Assembly (NCBI RefSeq): GCF_003946555.1
Contig: NZ_RHOO01000017.1
Location: 1 to 55,548 of the forward strand
Origin: Companilactobacillus hulinensis
GTDB taxonomy: Bacteria > Bacillota > Bacilli > Lactobacillales > Lactobacillaceae
Reading direction: 5' to 3'
DNA: 55,548 bases
Under the pieces are notes generated by a model. It was given only the letters and a program-made list of their open reading frames with translations. It did no database searches and was not told where the DNA came from. A program made the translations under genes and the position numbers. Of this stretch, positions 1 through 8,364 are shown piece after piece. Position 1 is the first letter of the stretch; each line of letters starts with the position of its first letter.

Positions 1-63
1 GTTTTAGGCTGGAATACTGCCATTGATTCATTTCGTGGATATTTAACAAAGTGTTCGGATTAA
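1..63 (+). CDS. Partial C-terminus of a putative IS30-family transposase
   Basis: An open frame runs in from the window edge and stops at 61-63. It encodes a short tail starting VLGWNTAIDSF and ending KCSD. A conserved GW-T-x-x-x-F pattern near the C-terminus is common in IS30-type DDE transposases. The sequence just after the stop, to about position 77, is where the neighbouring sensor-kinase gene loses its reading frame, as expected for the end of an inserted element. Only 20 residues are visible, so the family call is tentative. Confidence 0.4.
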   Translation, partial: VLGWNTAIDSFRGYLTKCSD

Positions 64-624
64 ACTTGCAATCTCTCCAATTCTTTCTCGTTCATTTTGT
101 TTAATGATTGTTTCCAATCGTTTGTTGTTTTGCTTCAAGCGATACATTTTACGATAACTATTTCCAAGTGATCTTGCGGCAAATGGTGAACCAATTGCAA
201 ATAATGCAGTAATGATAATTCCGTAAACACCATATGACTTGAAATTTACCATTATATTTCCTGCGATACAAAGAATACTGAAGATTAAATAAATAATCGT
301 ATACTTGTAAAATTGTTTATTCTTAAACGGTAGCGAGCCAATTTCCCAAGCAGTAAAAATAAATAATGTTCCTAAGCTATATTTATATACTAAATAAGTG
401 GTGATAATTAATTGACCAACTATCTGTATCGGTAATAGACGATTGATCTCATATCCGTCTCGATATAATTTGAGAAAAATTATTAATAGTAAAAACAAAA
501 TCCAGTCGACACCATTACTTCCAAATAATGGTTGACTGGATAGAGCAATTAAGGCGAATGTCCAAAAGTACGGCATGATACCAAATCTTTTGGGGAAAAG
601 AATATGATTCTCTAAGAATTTCAT
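43..624 (-). pseudogene. Truncated membrane sensor histidine kinase (N-terminal part only)
   Basis: I start the protein at the ATG at 624, which overlaps the permease stop by four bases, rather than at an upstream in-frame ATG inside the permease gene. It begins MKFLENHILFPKRFG, has about five hydrophobic membrane segments and then a charged helix ending NERERI. In DesK/YvfT-type kinases that stretch leads straight into the phospho-acceptor histidine box (ERERIARDLHD). Here the frame departs after RI and stops about a dozen codons later, so the histidine box and ATPase domain are absent. The break coincides with the putative IS30 end at about 77. The gene order ATPase, permease, kinase resembles B. 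subtilis yvfRST, whose next gene is a response regulator. Any such regulator would lie outside this window. The kinase cannot work as encoded. Confidence 0.55.
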
Positions 625-1382
625 TCTATGTTGAGCTCCTTGTATTTTTGATACGTAGTTATGAGTATGGCTGCTATTCCAATTGTTGCTAGCCAAAGAA
701 TGATTCCTATAACGTATTGATTATTTATGATTTTACCATGAAGAATTGATTGATCTATGTTGGAAAGCTCAAAAGTTGGCATTAATTTACCAATTGATTG
801 CAGCCATTTTGGCATCATAGTTATTGGCCACCATAATCCACTGATCATTGCTAGTGGGAAAACAATAAGATTGTTTAACATATTAACGGTGGCAGGATTA
901 TTGGCAAGTGAAATCAATATTCCGATAAATATTAGCGGAACAGTACCGACAATGGTTGTTAATATTATTAGAGACCAAGTTGCAATTGACAATGTTAAGT
1001 TATTTACGAGAATCCCGACTAAACAGATACCGATTGATGAAATTAAATTTAATAATAAGAAAATCAGAATTCGTGACAAATAGTATTGCCATCTTGGTAG
1101 GGGAGTTAATTGTGATAAAATATCAAAATGACTAGTTTTGTCTTCGAGTAATGTATTAGCTACGGTGATGATTGAGCCTAATAAGCAACTATAAATTATC
1201 ATGCTGATCAAATAGTTCATTTGCCAAGTTTTCAGATCTGCTTGAGGGATGCCGGTAACTAATATTTTTGAGTAAAGTAGATAAAATACAATGGGTAACA
1301 TCATATCGAATAGGAAGAAGCGCTTGTTTCGGAGAATAATCCTTTTGAAATTAATATTGATCTGATAAATAAAACTATTCAT
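621..1382 (-). CDS. ABC-2 type exporter permease
   Basis: The product is about 253 residues with six hydrophobic segments, in the ABC-2 permease (YvfS-like) style. I place the start at the ATG at 1382 (MNSFIYQINI). It overlaps the end of the ATPase gene and has an AAGGAGAT ribosome binding site. A longer frame from 1412 would begin inside the ATPase gene without that site. The permease presumably pairs with the ATPase encoded upstream to export a peptide, drug or lipid; the substrate cannot be read from sequence. The stop overlaps the start of the kinase gene, so the three genes were translationally coupled. Confidence 0.8.
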   Translation of the reverse strand: MNSFIYQININFKRIILRNKRFFLFDMMLPIVFYLLYSKILVTGIPQADLKTWQMNYLISMIIYSCLLGSIITVANTLLEDKTSHFDILSQLTPLPRWQYYLSRILIFLLLNLISSIGICLVGILVNNLTLSIATWSLIILTTIVGTVPLIFIGILISLANNPATVNMLNNLIVFPLAMISGLWWPITMMPKWLQSIGKLMPTFELSNIDQSILHGKIINNQYVIGIILWLATIGIAAILITTYQKYKELNIE

Positions 1383-2259
1383 AGTTGGCATCTCCTTTAC
1401 TGAAATTAACAAATAATGAATCTAATGAGTTTTGTTGAACTTTTAAGTTACTGATAGCATTGAGATATGGAGTCATTTGTCTCACTAATGATTCGGCATT
1501 TTTTGTTGTAAATTGGTAGTGATTACCAACGTTTTTGAAGTCAGTGATATCAGGAATGGATTTGAATAGGTCTGGCAAGAGTGCACTGTCAAATTCAACC
1601 AGACTCTCTCCCTCTAGGGTACGAAGTTCAGCAATTGACCCATCAAATTCAATCGATTTATTTTGAAGAATCATGATTCTGTCTGCGATTGCTTCTAGTT
1701 CTTCTAGGTAGTGGCTTGTAACGAAAATGGTTTTGTGCTGAGATTTCAAGGTAGAAATAGTTTGCCAAAACTTTGTGCGGCTTTGACTGTCCATACCAGA
1801 AGTAGGTTCGTCTAGAAAAAGTAAGTCAGGATTACCAGCAATTGATAGCGCAAATGAAAGGTGCCTTTTTTGCCCACCGGATAATTCATTCATTTTTGAA
1901 CTTTCCAAATCTTTTAAATGTGCTAATTCAATTAAATCTTCATATGGAAGTGGATTCTTATAATAGCTTTGAGTTAACCTCAATATTTCTTTGACGGTAA
2001 TACGCGTGATGGAAATATTTGATTGCATCATTACGCCAATGTGTTCTTTAAAGTGCTTTGTATTATCTAGAATATTAATGGTTCCTGAATTGGATGAAAT
2101 TAAATTCAACATAATATTTATTAGTGTTGTTTTTCCGGCACCATTTTCTCCAATCAAGGCAATTATTTGATTATGATCGACCTCGAAATTTAAATCTTTC
2201 AAGATTTCTTTTTTTCTATAACTTTTATTAAGGTGTTCAACTTTGATGATTGTATTCAT
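1375..2259 (-). CDS. ABC transporter ATP-binding protein
   Basis: This 294-residue protein is a single nucleotide-binding domain with a C-terminal extension. It has Walker A GENGAGKT (37-44), the signature LSGGQ (126-130) and Walker B LLFLDE (146-151), followed by an H-loop histidine in TSHYLEE. It resembles ATPases of the CcmA/YvfR group that partner ABC-2 permeases. It is the first gene of a minus-strand operon with the permease and the truncated kinase. A GGAGA ribosome binding site precedes the ATG, and a dyad-rich promoter region lies upstream. Because the linked kinase is broken, normal signal control of the exporter is probably lost. Confidence 0.9.
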   Translation of the reverse strand: MNTIIKVEHLNKSYRKKEILKDLNFEVDHNQIIALIGENGAGKTTLINIMLNLISSNSGTINILDNTKHFKEHIGVMMQSNISITRITVKEILRLTQSYYKNPLPYEDLIELAHLKDLESSKMNELSGGQKRHLSFALSIAGNPDLLFLDEPTSGMDSQSRTKFWQTISTLKSQHKTIFVTSHYLEELEAIADRIMILQNKSIEFDGSIAELRTLEGESLVEFDSALLPDLFKSIPDITDFKNVGNHYQFTTKNAESLVRQMTPYLNAISNLKVQQNSLDSLFVNFSKGDANYE

Positions 2260-2326
2260 GATTGATTGTCTCCTTTACTTGATAATTAAAGTTTAACTTC
2301 TTAGAATGTCAGTAAATAGTAAGCAA

Positions 2327-2354
2327 TGTCATGAATAACTATGACATTTGTCAT
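2327..2354 (-). promoter_or_regulatory. Dyad operator upstream of the ABC exporter operon
   Basis: On the + strand the site reads ATGACATTTGTCAT (2341-2354), an ATGACA/TGTCAT dyad. A third half-site, TGTCATGA, lies at 2327-2334. Spaced GTCAT/ATGAC half-sites are typical of DesR/LiaR/YvfU-type NarL-family response regulators. This suits an operon that carries a sensor-kinase gene of that class. A weak promoter (TTGCTT, 17-nt spacer, TAAGAA on the minus strand) lies between the dyad and the gene. Binding is inferred. Confidence 0.45.
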
Positions 2355-2363
2355 GTTAATACG

Positions 2364-2398
2364 ACAAAAAGAGGGTCCAATCAAGTGATTGGACCCTC
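2364..2398 (-). terminator. Intrinsic terminator of the adh gene
   Basis: A perfect 13-bp hairpin (GAGGGTCCAATCA and its complement) is followed on the minus strand by TTTTTG. It lies directly downstream of the alcohol dehydrogenase stop and separates it from the ABC operon promoter. Confidence 0.85.
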
Positions 2399-2411
2399 GA
2401 ACAATATTTAA

Positions 2412-3533
2412 TTATGCTTCTGGTTTGTAATCTTTATCAATAATCAAAATTGGTTTGATAGTCTTACCACTGACAGAGTCAGCATCGGCTTCATTGATTT
2501 GATCAAAGTCATAGAACTTTTCAGTAAGGTCAAATGGAAATACACCCATCTTATAGAATTCAATTAGGCGAGGGATGTCAACTTGAGGAATTGAATCACC
2601 CATGTTTACACCAACGACTTTTTTATCGTCGACACATAGATCATTCCATGTACTAATGTCGATATTGTGTGGTGTAACAGCGATTGTAGCAGTTGTACCA
2701 CCTTGTGTTAAAGCAGCAATTGAATCTGTCATAACTTTGGCAACACCAGTTGTATCAACGGCCCAGTCGACACCTAGACCATTTGTGATTTTCTTGATTG
2801 CTTCAACAGCATCTTCATCAGCACTGTTTACGATATCAGTAGCGCCCAACTTCTTAGCGAGTTCAAGACGTGATGGAACGATATCAACAGCGATAACGTG
2901 TGTGCATCCAGAAATCTTACCAGCCATCATAGCAGCAAGACCAACGGCACCTGTACCAAAGACGGCGATTGTGTCACCAGGTCTTGGTTTCAAGGTATTG
3001 AAGACTGTACCACTACCAGTTACATATCCGCAGCCTAGAGGTCCAAGTTTTCTCAAATCTAAGTCTTTAGAAACCTTAACGGCATTTCTCTTATTAATTA
3101 CAGTATGTGTTGTGAATGATGATTGGTTGAACATATCACTAATATGTTTGCCATTTTCTGTGAAGTGATCACTACCATCAGGGCGTGTACCACTCAAGTT
3201 TGAAGCAGCATATTTACGACATTGTGTTGGAATACCTTTGAGACAATTATCACATTCTCCACATGAGTAGAATGACATGATGATATGATCACCAACTTCA
3301 AAGTTGTGAACGTTCTTACCAACTTTTTCAACGATACCTGATCCCTCATGTCCCAAAATAGCAGGTAGGTCGAAGCCAGCATCACCCTTACGTAGTGCTT
3401 CATCAGAGTGACAAATACCTGATGCTACAACTTTTACTTGTAGTCCATCGTCTTGCATGTCAGCAAGTTCAATGTCATCTTTGATTACAAATGGATCGTT
3501 TACTTTATCAACAACAGCAGCTTTAATCTTCAT
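2412..3533 (-). CDS. Zinc-dependent NAD(P)-alcohol dehydrogenase
   Basis: This 373-residue medium-chain dehydrogenase/reductase interconverts alcohols and aldehydes or ketones with a nicotinamide cofactor. Catalytic zinc ligands are visible as C41 (CHSD), H62-E63 (GHE) and C168. The structural zinc site is C91, C94, C97 and C105. The Rossmann motif GTGAVG lies at 193-198. Length and layout match class-III-like and aryl-alcohol dehydrogenases (AdhC/XylB-like). The preferred substrate is unknown. The gene stands alone with its own terminator. A consensus cre site overlaps its promoter, so glucose repression through CcpA is likely. Confidence 0.88.
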   Translation of the reverse strand: MKIKAAVVDKVNDPFVIKDDIELADMQDDGLQVKVVASGICHSDEALRKGDAGFDLPAILGHEGSGIVEKVGKNVHNFEVGDHIIMSFYSCGECDNCLKGIPTQCRKYAASNLSGTRPDGSDHFTENGKHISDMFNQSSFTTHTVINKRNAVKVSKDLDLRKLGPLGCGYVTGSGTVFNTLKPRPGDTIAVFGTGAVGLAAMMAGKISGCTHVIAVDIVPSRLELAKKLGATDIVNSADEDAVEAIKKITNGLGVDWAVDTTGVAKVMTDSIAALTQGGTTATIAVTPHNIDISTWNDLCVDDKKVVGVNMGDSIPQVDIPRLIEFYKMGVFPFDLTEKFYDFDQINEADADSVSGKTIKPILIIDKDYKPEA

Positions 3534-3567
3534 AAATTAAAATCTTCTTTCTGTATTTAATATAATT

Positions 3568-3582
3568 TGGAAACGCTTTCCA
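3568..3582 (-). promoter_or_regulatory. cre (CcpA operator) in the adh promoter
   Basis: TGGAAACGCTTTCCA is a perfect 15-nt palindrome matching the cre consensus TGWAANCGNTNWCA. On the minus strand it lies just upstream of a TATATT -10 box and about 35-50 nt from the adh start. A cre in the core promoter normally means repression by CcpA during growth on preferred sugars. Confidence 0.8.
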
Positions 3583-3860
3583 CAAAGAAAATTATTTCAC
3601 AATCGAAATTGAAATTCAATCTTGAATTTGAAAAAAGTTGTGACTTTTTCAATAAAAGTATATACATTCATTAATTGTGTGTAAGCGTAAGTCATGCTAT
3701 ATAAGGGCTGGGGCAACTTATGACCGCTAGAAAAATATATATAAAAACTTTTGATAAACATGTTACAATATTTCGACAAGAATAATTATGTAACTCTGAC
3801 TATAACTGTTAAAATAGTAATAGTAAAAAATGAGTATATTAAGAAGAGTATGGTGAAATT

Positions 3861-4721
3861 ATGGAATTGAAAGATTTGTATGGTCAAGTTGTAGCCGGAA
3901 CGGTTACGGATTTGAATAAAGACGAAGCCTTCGTACAAATTGAAGGTTATACATTTGCATTGGATTTGAGTGAATTGGGGGATGTACCTGAACTTGGTGA
4001 CGAGCTGACAGGATTCGTATATGAGAACCAAGCTCATAAGAACAGAATGACTGTTAACTTGCCAACTGTTTCTCAAGGTGTTTGGGGCTATGCAGAAGTA
4101 ACTGACTCAAGATCTGATTTAGGTGTGTTTATTGACGTTGGATTGAAGGATAAGGATATTGTTGTTTCACTAGATGACCTGCCTTTGGAGCATTCAGAAT
4201 GGCCTAAGAAGGGTGACCGTGTTATGGTCAAGCTAGATGTTGATCATAAAGGTCGTCTTTGGGGCAAACTTGCTGATTTGAATTTGTATATGCAATTGGT
4301 ACGTAGTGCTAATGATTCAATGAAGAACAAAGATGAAGAATCAACTGTTATTGCTATCAGAGAAACCGGAACATTTGTTATCACTGAAGATTACTATCTA
4401 GGATTCATTCATGTTAATGAACAATCAGGACCAATGCACATTGGCCAACATGTTAAGGCTCGTGCTATTGGATCAAGTCACAGACGTTTGAACTTGTCCA
4501 TGAAACCACGTGCTTATGAGGAAATAACTCCAGATGCACAGATGATCATTGCGGTTTTGGAGCATTCACAGGATGGCAAAATGCCATATACAGACAAAAG
4601 TGATCCTGATGATATTAAAGAATACTTTGGTATCAGCAAGGGTAGTTTTAAACGTGCATTAGGTAACTTAATGAAACAGAGAAAAATTGAGCAAAAAGAT
4701 GGTTTTACATATCTTAAGTAG
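3861..4721 (+). CDS. cvfB: S1-domain RNA-binding protein CvfB (YitL)
   Basis: This 286-residue cytoplasmic protein has consecutive S1-like beta-barrel modules; one carries the typical GVFIDVGLKDKD stretch at about 90. It ends in a winged-helix domain beginning about residue 225 with the DIKEYFGISKGSFKRALGNL pattern. This is the architecture of CvfB, which binds RNA and influences virulence gene expression in Staphylococcus. Its role in lactobacilli is little defined. It starts a run of plus-strand genes, with xerD 12 nt downstream. The 260-nt upstream gap holds no clear promoter that I would defend. Confidence 0.87.
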   Translation: MELKDLYGQVVAGTVTDLNKDEAFVQIEGYTFALDLSELGDVPELGDELTGFVYENQAHKNRMTVNLPTVSQGVWGYAEVTDSRSDLGVFIDVGLKDKDIVVSLDDLPLEHSEWPKKGDRVMVKLDVDHKGRLWGKLADLNLYMQLVRSANDSMKNKDEESTVIAIRETGTFVITEDYYLGFIHVNEQSGPMHIGQHVKARAIGSSHRRLNLSMKPRAYEEITPDAQMIIAVLEHSQDGKMPYTDKSDPDDIKEYFGISKGSFKRALGNLMKQRKIEQKDGFTYLK

Positions 4722-4733
4722 AGGTGGAACTAT

Positions 4734-5654
4734 TTGAATGAAAAGCTGACAGTTCATAATCAGGCTATGAATGATACGATTTCTGATTATGGTCGTTATT
4801 TGAGGCTTGATAGAGGACTCTCGAAAAATACAATTACTTCGTATCAACAGGATTTACTGGAATTCAGTTATTATTTAGAAAATAACCAAAAGGATACATA
4901 TCCTGAGGATCACTTTGTGATTACGAATTTCTTTGCGGATCAAGATAAGCAAGGGAAGTCTAAAACCACTCAAATGCGGATGTTCTCTTCTTTGAGACGC
5001 TTCTATCAATGGCTGGAGTTGATCAACAAGATTAACGTTAATCCAATGAATGAACTTGATGCACCTAAGAAGGGACAACATTTGCCTGTAGTTTTGTCGA
5101 TGCAAGAGGTGGATTCGTTGATAGAATCACCTGATATTTCAACACCACTTGGTATTAGAGACAGAGCTATTTTTGAGACAATGTACGCTACCGGACTACG
5201 TGTCAGTGAATTGGTTAATCTGTCGATGAATGACCTTCATTTGGATCTGGGGTTGATCAAGACCTTAGGTAAAGGTGATAAGGAGCGGTTATTACCGATT
5301 GGAGATACTGCTATTAAGTGGATTCAGAAGTACTTTGCTGAAACCAGAAATCAATTAGTTGAGAGATATGGCGAACAAAAGGAAGTCTTTTTGAATTTTA
5401 GAGGCAATAAATTAACTCGCCAGTCAATTTGGCGAATGATCAAGAAGTATATTGCTCAAGTTGGTATAAAAAAAGACGTTACACCACATACATTGAGGCA
5501 TTCGTTTGCCACCAATTTGTTGGAAAACGGTGCTGATTTGCGTGTTGTACAGGAACTTTTGGGTCATTCAGATATTTCAACAACTCAGATTTATACTCAT
5601 ATTAATAAAACAAGGATGAAACAAGTGTATGAAAACTCGCATCCTCGTGCATAG
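4734..5654 (+). CDS. xerD: Tyrosine recombinase XerD
   Basis: This 306-residue tyrosine recombinase acts with XerC at dif to resolve chromosome dimers. Catalytic residues are all present: R156 (GLRVSE), K180 (GKGDKE), H252-x-x-R255 (HTLRH), H278 (GHSD) and Y287 (IYTH). An N-terminal SAM-like core-binding domain covers about 15-100. The start is a TTG at 4734, chosen because a GAGGTGG site lies just upstream. Position next to ribT-scpA-scpB supports XerD rather than XerC; the second Xer gene in the window, at 33031, sits beside topA-hslV as XerC does. Confidence 0.93.
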   Translation: MNEKLTVHNQAMNDTISDYGRYLRLDRGLSKNTITSYQQDLLEFSYYLENNQKDTYPEDHFVITNFFADQDKQGKSKTTQMRMFSSLRRFYQWLELINKINVNPMNELDAPKKGQHLPVVLSMQEVDSLIESPDISTPLGIRDRAIFETMYATGLRVSELVNLSMNDLHLDLGLIKTLGKGDKERLLPIGDTAIKWIQKYFAETRNQLVERYGEQKEVFLNFRGNKLTRQSIWRMIKKYIAQVGIKKDVTPHTLRHSFATNLLENGADLRVVQELLGHSDISTTQIYTHINKTRMKQVYENSHPRA

Positions 5655-5671
5655 GAGATAAATATAAAAGT

Positions 5672-6079
5672 ATGCTCAATAAATATAGTGATGAAAACAA
5701 AAAGATTGCGATGGGATTCTTGTCATATATCCCTGATTTGAAAGATATGTCTAATTTGGATCAAGAACTCAACTTGTACAAGGAAGATGAAAATCGACAA
5801 TTGTATCTGTGGAAGAGCAATATTGAAGATTATTCTGGAATTGTTGCACTCTCCTTTTCTGAACATACAGTGTTTATTGAATATATCTCCTTAAGTCCTT
5901 CCTATCGCTCACAAAGCAATATTTTTAAGATTTTTGATGATATTCAAAGAAAGTTTTCTGACTATACAGTTTTAGGAAACTTCAATCTGGGAGAATTACT
6001 TAAGGCGTGGCGTGAAAGTAGGGCGAAGGAAGAACGTGAGTCGTCTGCAAAAGCGGATAATGACACATCAAAAGAATAA
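5672..6079 (+). CDS. ribT: RibT-like GNAT acetyltransferase
   Basis: This 135-residue protein resembles B. subtilis RibT in its opening (IAMGFLSYIPD), in the RQLYLWK segment and in the ISLSPSYR strand. RibT is a GNAT-fold protein encoded with the riboflavin operon and beside scpA in Bacillus; its substrate is not firmly established. The classic acetyl-CoA loop (R/Q-x-x-G-x-G/A) is poorly kept here: RSQSNIF stands where RHQGIG is usual. Cofactor binding may therefore be weakened. The tail is charged and low-complexity. It lies between xerD and scpA in a tight operon. Confidence 0.7.
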   Translation: MLNKYSDENKKIAMGFLSYIPDLKDMSNLDQELNLYKEDENRQLYLWKSNIEDYSGIVALSFSEHTVFIEYISLSPSYRSQSNIFKIFDDIQRKFSDYTVLGNFNLGELLKAWRESRAKEERESSAKADNDTSKE

Positions 6080-6082
6080 ATA

Positions 6083-6808
6083 ATGGAAAAATTAAATTTA
6101 GTTTTAACAGATTTTGAAGGTCCAATTGATTTATTATTGCATCTTATTAAAGAATCTAAGATCGATATTTATGATATTCCGATTGCACAAATCACACAGC
6201 AATATATTGACTATCTTAATAGTATGAAAGTCTTGGAATTGGATATTGCTGGAGATTATTTGGTAATGGCATCCACATTGATGTCTATTAAAAGCAAAAT
6301 GTTGTTGCCTCAAGCTCCTGATGAGATAGATGATGATTTTGAGGCTGAAGATCCACGTGATGAATTGGTTTCACAATTATTGACGTATCAAACTTTTAAG
6401 CATGTATCTGAATATTTTGGTGAAAAAGAACAGATTCGTAAACTTTCGTTCGATAAAGATATGAGTGTTCCAGCGGTTCAATTGGAACAGTTTTTGAAAC
6501 CAGATTCAATTGCACTGGACGATTTAGCAACGACATATACCGAAATATTACGTCAACAAAGAAATAGACAGCCTCAAACTGAAATAATTCAAAATGAGGC
6601 TCTGTCTATTGAAGATGCTACCGAGAATATCTTGAATAAACTATCTAGTATCAAACGAACGACGTTTAAGTCACTTTTGAAGTTACAAAACGATATTGAA
6701 GAGGTTGTTACTGATTTCATGGCTATTCTAGAAATGGTCAGTAAGCAACAGATAACCGCCACTCAAGATGGTTTTAACGGTGAATTAATAATTGAATTGA
6801 GGAATTAA
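6083..6808 (+). CDS. scpA: Segregation and condensation protein ScpA
   Basis: This 241-residue kleisin closes the SMC-ScpAB condensin ring. The N-terminus FEGPIDLLLHLIKESKIDIYDI is the ScpA signature that contacts the SMC neck. A central linker with SMLLP follows, then a C-terminal winged helix. Length is normal. It overlaps functionally with scpB, whose GTG start lies 2 nt after its stop. The gene order xerD-ribT-scpA-scpB-rluB is typical for Firmicutes. Confidence 0.95.
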   Translation: MEKLNLVLTDFEGPIDLLLHLIKESKIDIYDIPIAQITQQYIDYLNSMKVLELDIAGDYLVMASTLMSIKSKMLLPQAPDEIDDDFEAEDPRDELVSQLLTYQTFKHVSEYFGEKEQIRKLSFDKDMSVPAVQLEQFLKPDSIALDDLATTYTEILRQQRNRQPQTEIIQNEALSIEDATENILNKLSSIKRTTFKSLLKLQNDIEEVVTDFMAILEMVSKQQITATQDGFNGELIIELRN

Positions 6809-6810
6809 TA

Positions 6811-7362
6811 GTGTATCAAGCAAAAATTATGGCGTTGCTCTTTGTAGCTGGAGATCAAGGTATTAAAGAACATGATTTAGCCGAGTTATTAGAAATAGAT
6901 ACTGCAGCATTAAGACAAAATATTGAACAACTTGAGATTAAATTGGCTAGTGATGCTGATTCAGGAATTAGATTAGCCAATTTTAATTCAAGATATAAGT
7001 TGATAACCAAATCAGAATATAGTGATTTGTTAACGAAGTACTTCAAATCAGGACTTGGCACTAAGCTTAGTCAGGCAGCTTTGGAAGTTTTATCGATTGT
7101 TGCATACAGACAACCAATTACTAGAATTGAAATAGATGAAATTCGTGGTGTGCAGAGTTCTGGTAGTATCAACACACTTCTTGCTAGAAGCTTGATCAAA
7201 GAAAATGGGAAGAAAAATGTCCCTGGACATCCTAATCTGTATGTTGTCACAGATGATTTCTTTGATTATTTTGGGATCAAGAGCTTGAAAGAATTGCCTG
7301 CGATAGAGAATTTTGAGAATGATGAAAATGAAAATTTAGGAGATTTTGATGGAGAAAGTTAG
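6811..7362 (+). CDS. scpB: Segregation and condensation protein ScpB
   Basis: This 183-residue protein has two winged-helix domains (about 5-75 and 85-160). It dimerises and binds the middle of ScpA in the condensin complex. The segment LEVLSIVAYRQPITRIEIDE with IRGVQSSG is the family hallmark. The start codon is GTG. The acidic tail overlaps the start of rluB by 14 nt, indicating coupled translation. Confidence 0.95.
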   Translation: MYQAKIMALLFVAGDQGIKEHDLAELLEIDTAALRQNIEQLEIKLASDADSGIRLANFNSRYKLITKSEYSDLLTKYFKSGLGTKLSQAALEVLSIVAYRQPITRIEIDEIRGVQSSGSINTLLARSLIKENGKKNVPGHPNLYVVTDDFFDYFGIKSLKELPAIENFENDENENLGDFDGES

Positions 7363-8071
7363 ATTACAAAAATTTATGGCTGATGCCGGTGTTGCTTCAC
7401 GTAGAAAGTCAGAACAACTGATTGCTGAAGGACACGTTGTTGTTAATGGCAAGACGGTAAGAGAGATGGGTATTAAAGTAGACCATCACGATAAGATTGA
7501 AGTTGACGGAATGCCACTTCATAGTGAAAAGAAACGTTATATTTTGTTGTATAAGCCGCGTGGCGTTATTTCAGCGGTTAAAGATGACAAGGGTAGAAAA
7601 GTGGTCACAGATCTGTTGGAAGACGATGTTGAGGAACGTGTCTACCCAATTGGAAGATTGGATTATGATACTTCCGGCCTATTATTGTTGACTAATGATG
7701 GGGAATTCGCTAACCAATTGATGCATCCAAGATATCATGTCGATAAGACCTATGTTGCCAAGGTTCAAGGATTTCTTAGTATTGAAGAAATCCAGAAGCT
7801 TGAACATGGAATGAAGTTAAAGGATTATAAAACTTCACCTGCAAAGGTTCACATAATGTCAAAGGATACTAAGAAGAATACTTCGTTAGTTAAAATTGTT
7901 ATTCATGAAGGACATAACCATCAAGTTAAGAATATGTTCGCTGCAGTTGGACATCCAGTTGAAAAACTAGCTCGTGAGAAGTATGGCTTCTTGACATTGG
8001 ACGGTTTAGTTTCTGGTAAATATAGAAATTTGACAAGACTTGAAGTAGCACAGTTGAAAGAAAGACGTTAG
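7349..8071 (+). CDS. rluB: 23S rRNA pseudouridine synthase RluB
   Basis: This 240-residue protein has an N-terminal S4 RNA-binding domain (RLQKFMADAGVASRRK) and an RsuA-type catalytic domain with GRLDYDTSGLLLLTNDG, whose aspartate after RL is the nucleophile. It converts a uridine near position 2605 of 23S rRNA (E. coli numbering) to pseudouridine. I choose the ATG at 7349 over the TTG at 7346 because TTAGGAG lies at proper distance. The last codons contain the -35 box of the ribU riboswitch promoter. Confidence 0.92.
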   Translation: MEKVRLQKFMADAGVASRRKSEQLIAEGHVVVNGKTVREMGIKVDHHDKIEVDGMPLHSEKKRYILLYKPRGVISAVKDDKGRKVVTDLLEDDVEERVYPIGRLDYDTSGLLLLTNDGEFANQLMHPRYHVDKTYVAKVQGFLSIEEIQKLEHGMKLKDYKTSPAKVHIMSKDTKKNTSLVKIVIHEGHNHQVKNMFAAVGHPVEKLAREKYGFLTLDGLVSGKYRNLTRLEVAQLKERR

Positions 8072-8082
8072 TCTGATATATT
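8054..8082 (+). promoter_or_regulatory. Promoter of the original ribU riboswitch, now reading into the prophage remnant
   Basis: TTGAAA (8054-8059), a 17-nt spacer and TATATT (8077-8082) make a near-consensus sigma-A promoter. The -35 box is inside rluB; the -10 box is inside the 118-bp repeat. In the ancestral arrangement it would have transcribed the FMN riboswitch and ribU. It now faces a truncated aptamer and phage-derived DNA. Confidence 0.65.
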
Positions 8083-8191
8083 TAAAGTGAAAAATTTAAT
8101 AAGTTGGTTTTCAGGGCAGGGTGAAATTCCCGACCGGCGGTATAGTCCGCGACCCAGCGTTGCTGGTTGACTTGGTTAGATTCCAAGACCG
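8074..8191 (+). repeat. 118-bp direct repeat, left copy (candidate attL)
   Basis: This segment is identical, base for base, to 13183-13300. It contains the promoter -10 box and most of the FMN aptamer. Identity ends abruptly: the base before differs (C against A), and after ...AAGACCG the left copy continues GAATCTTG while the right copy continues ATAGTAAAGT. The two copies bracket phage genes, which suggests attL/attR. Confidence 0.9.
8107..8191 (+). ncRNA. Truncated FMN riboswitch aptamer
   Basis: The conserved core AGGGCAGGGTGAAATTCCC-GACCGGCGGT and the later GGTTAGATTCCAAGACCG are present. The 3' part with the closing P1 strand (ATAGTAAAGTCTAGATG...GAAAAC) is missing, replaced by unrelated sequence. 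Without P1 the aptamer should not form a working switch. No expression platform follows. Confidence 0.85.
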
Positions 8192-8364
8192 GAATCTTGA
8201 CCTTAAACCTGCTTTATACTCAAATAAATACAAAAACACCCGAATGCTTTTAATTAAGCATTAAAGTGCTTCATAATTGTTAGACAAGAAATCTGCGATA
8301 ATCCCTTTATGGTTGTCAAATGAAATAATATAATTTCATTTGACTTTCATGGAGGGATTTTTCT

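Noticed and set aside
757-1083. 108-residue plus-strand frame
   Set aside because: It is antisense to the ABC permease and has no ribosome site; a shadow of the real gene.
3597-3779. 60-residue minus-strand frame upstream of adh
   Set aside because: No ribosome site, no recognisable protein features, AT-rich intergenic DNA.
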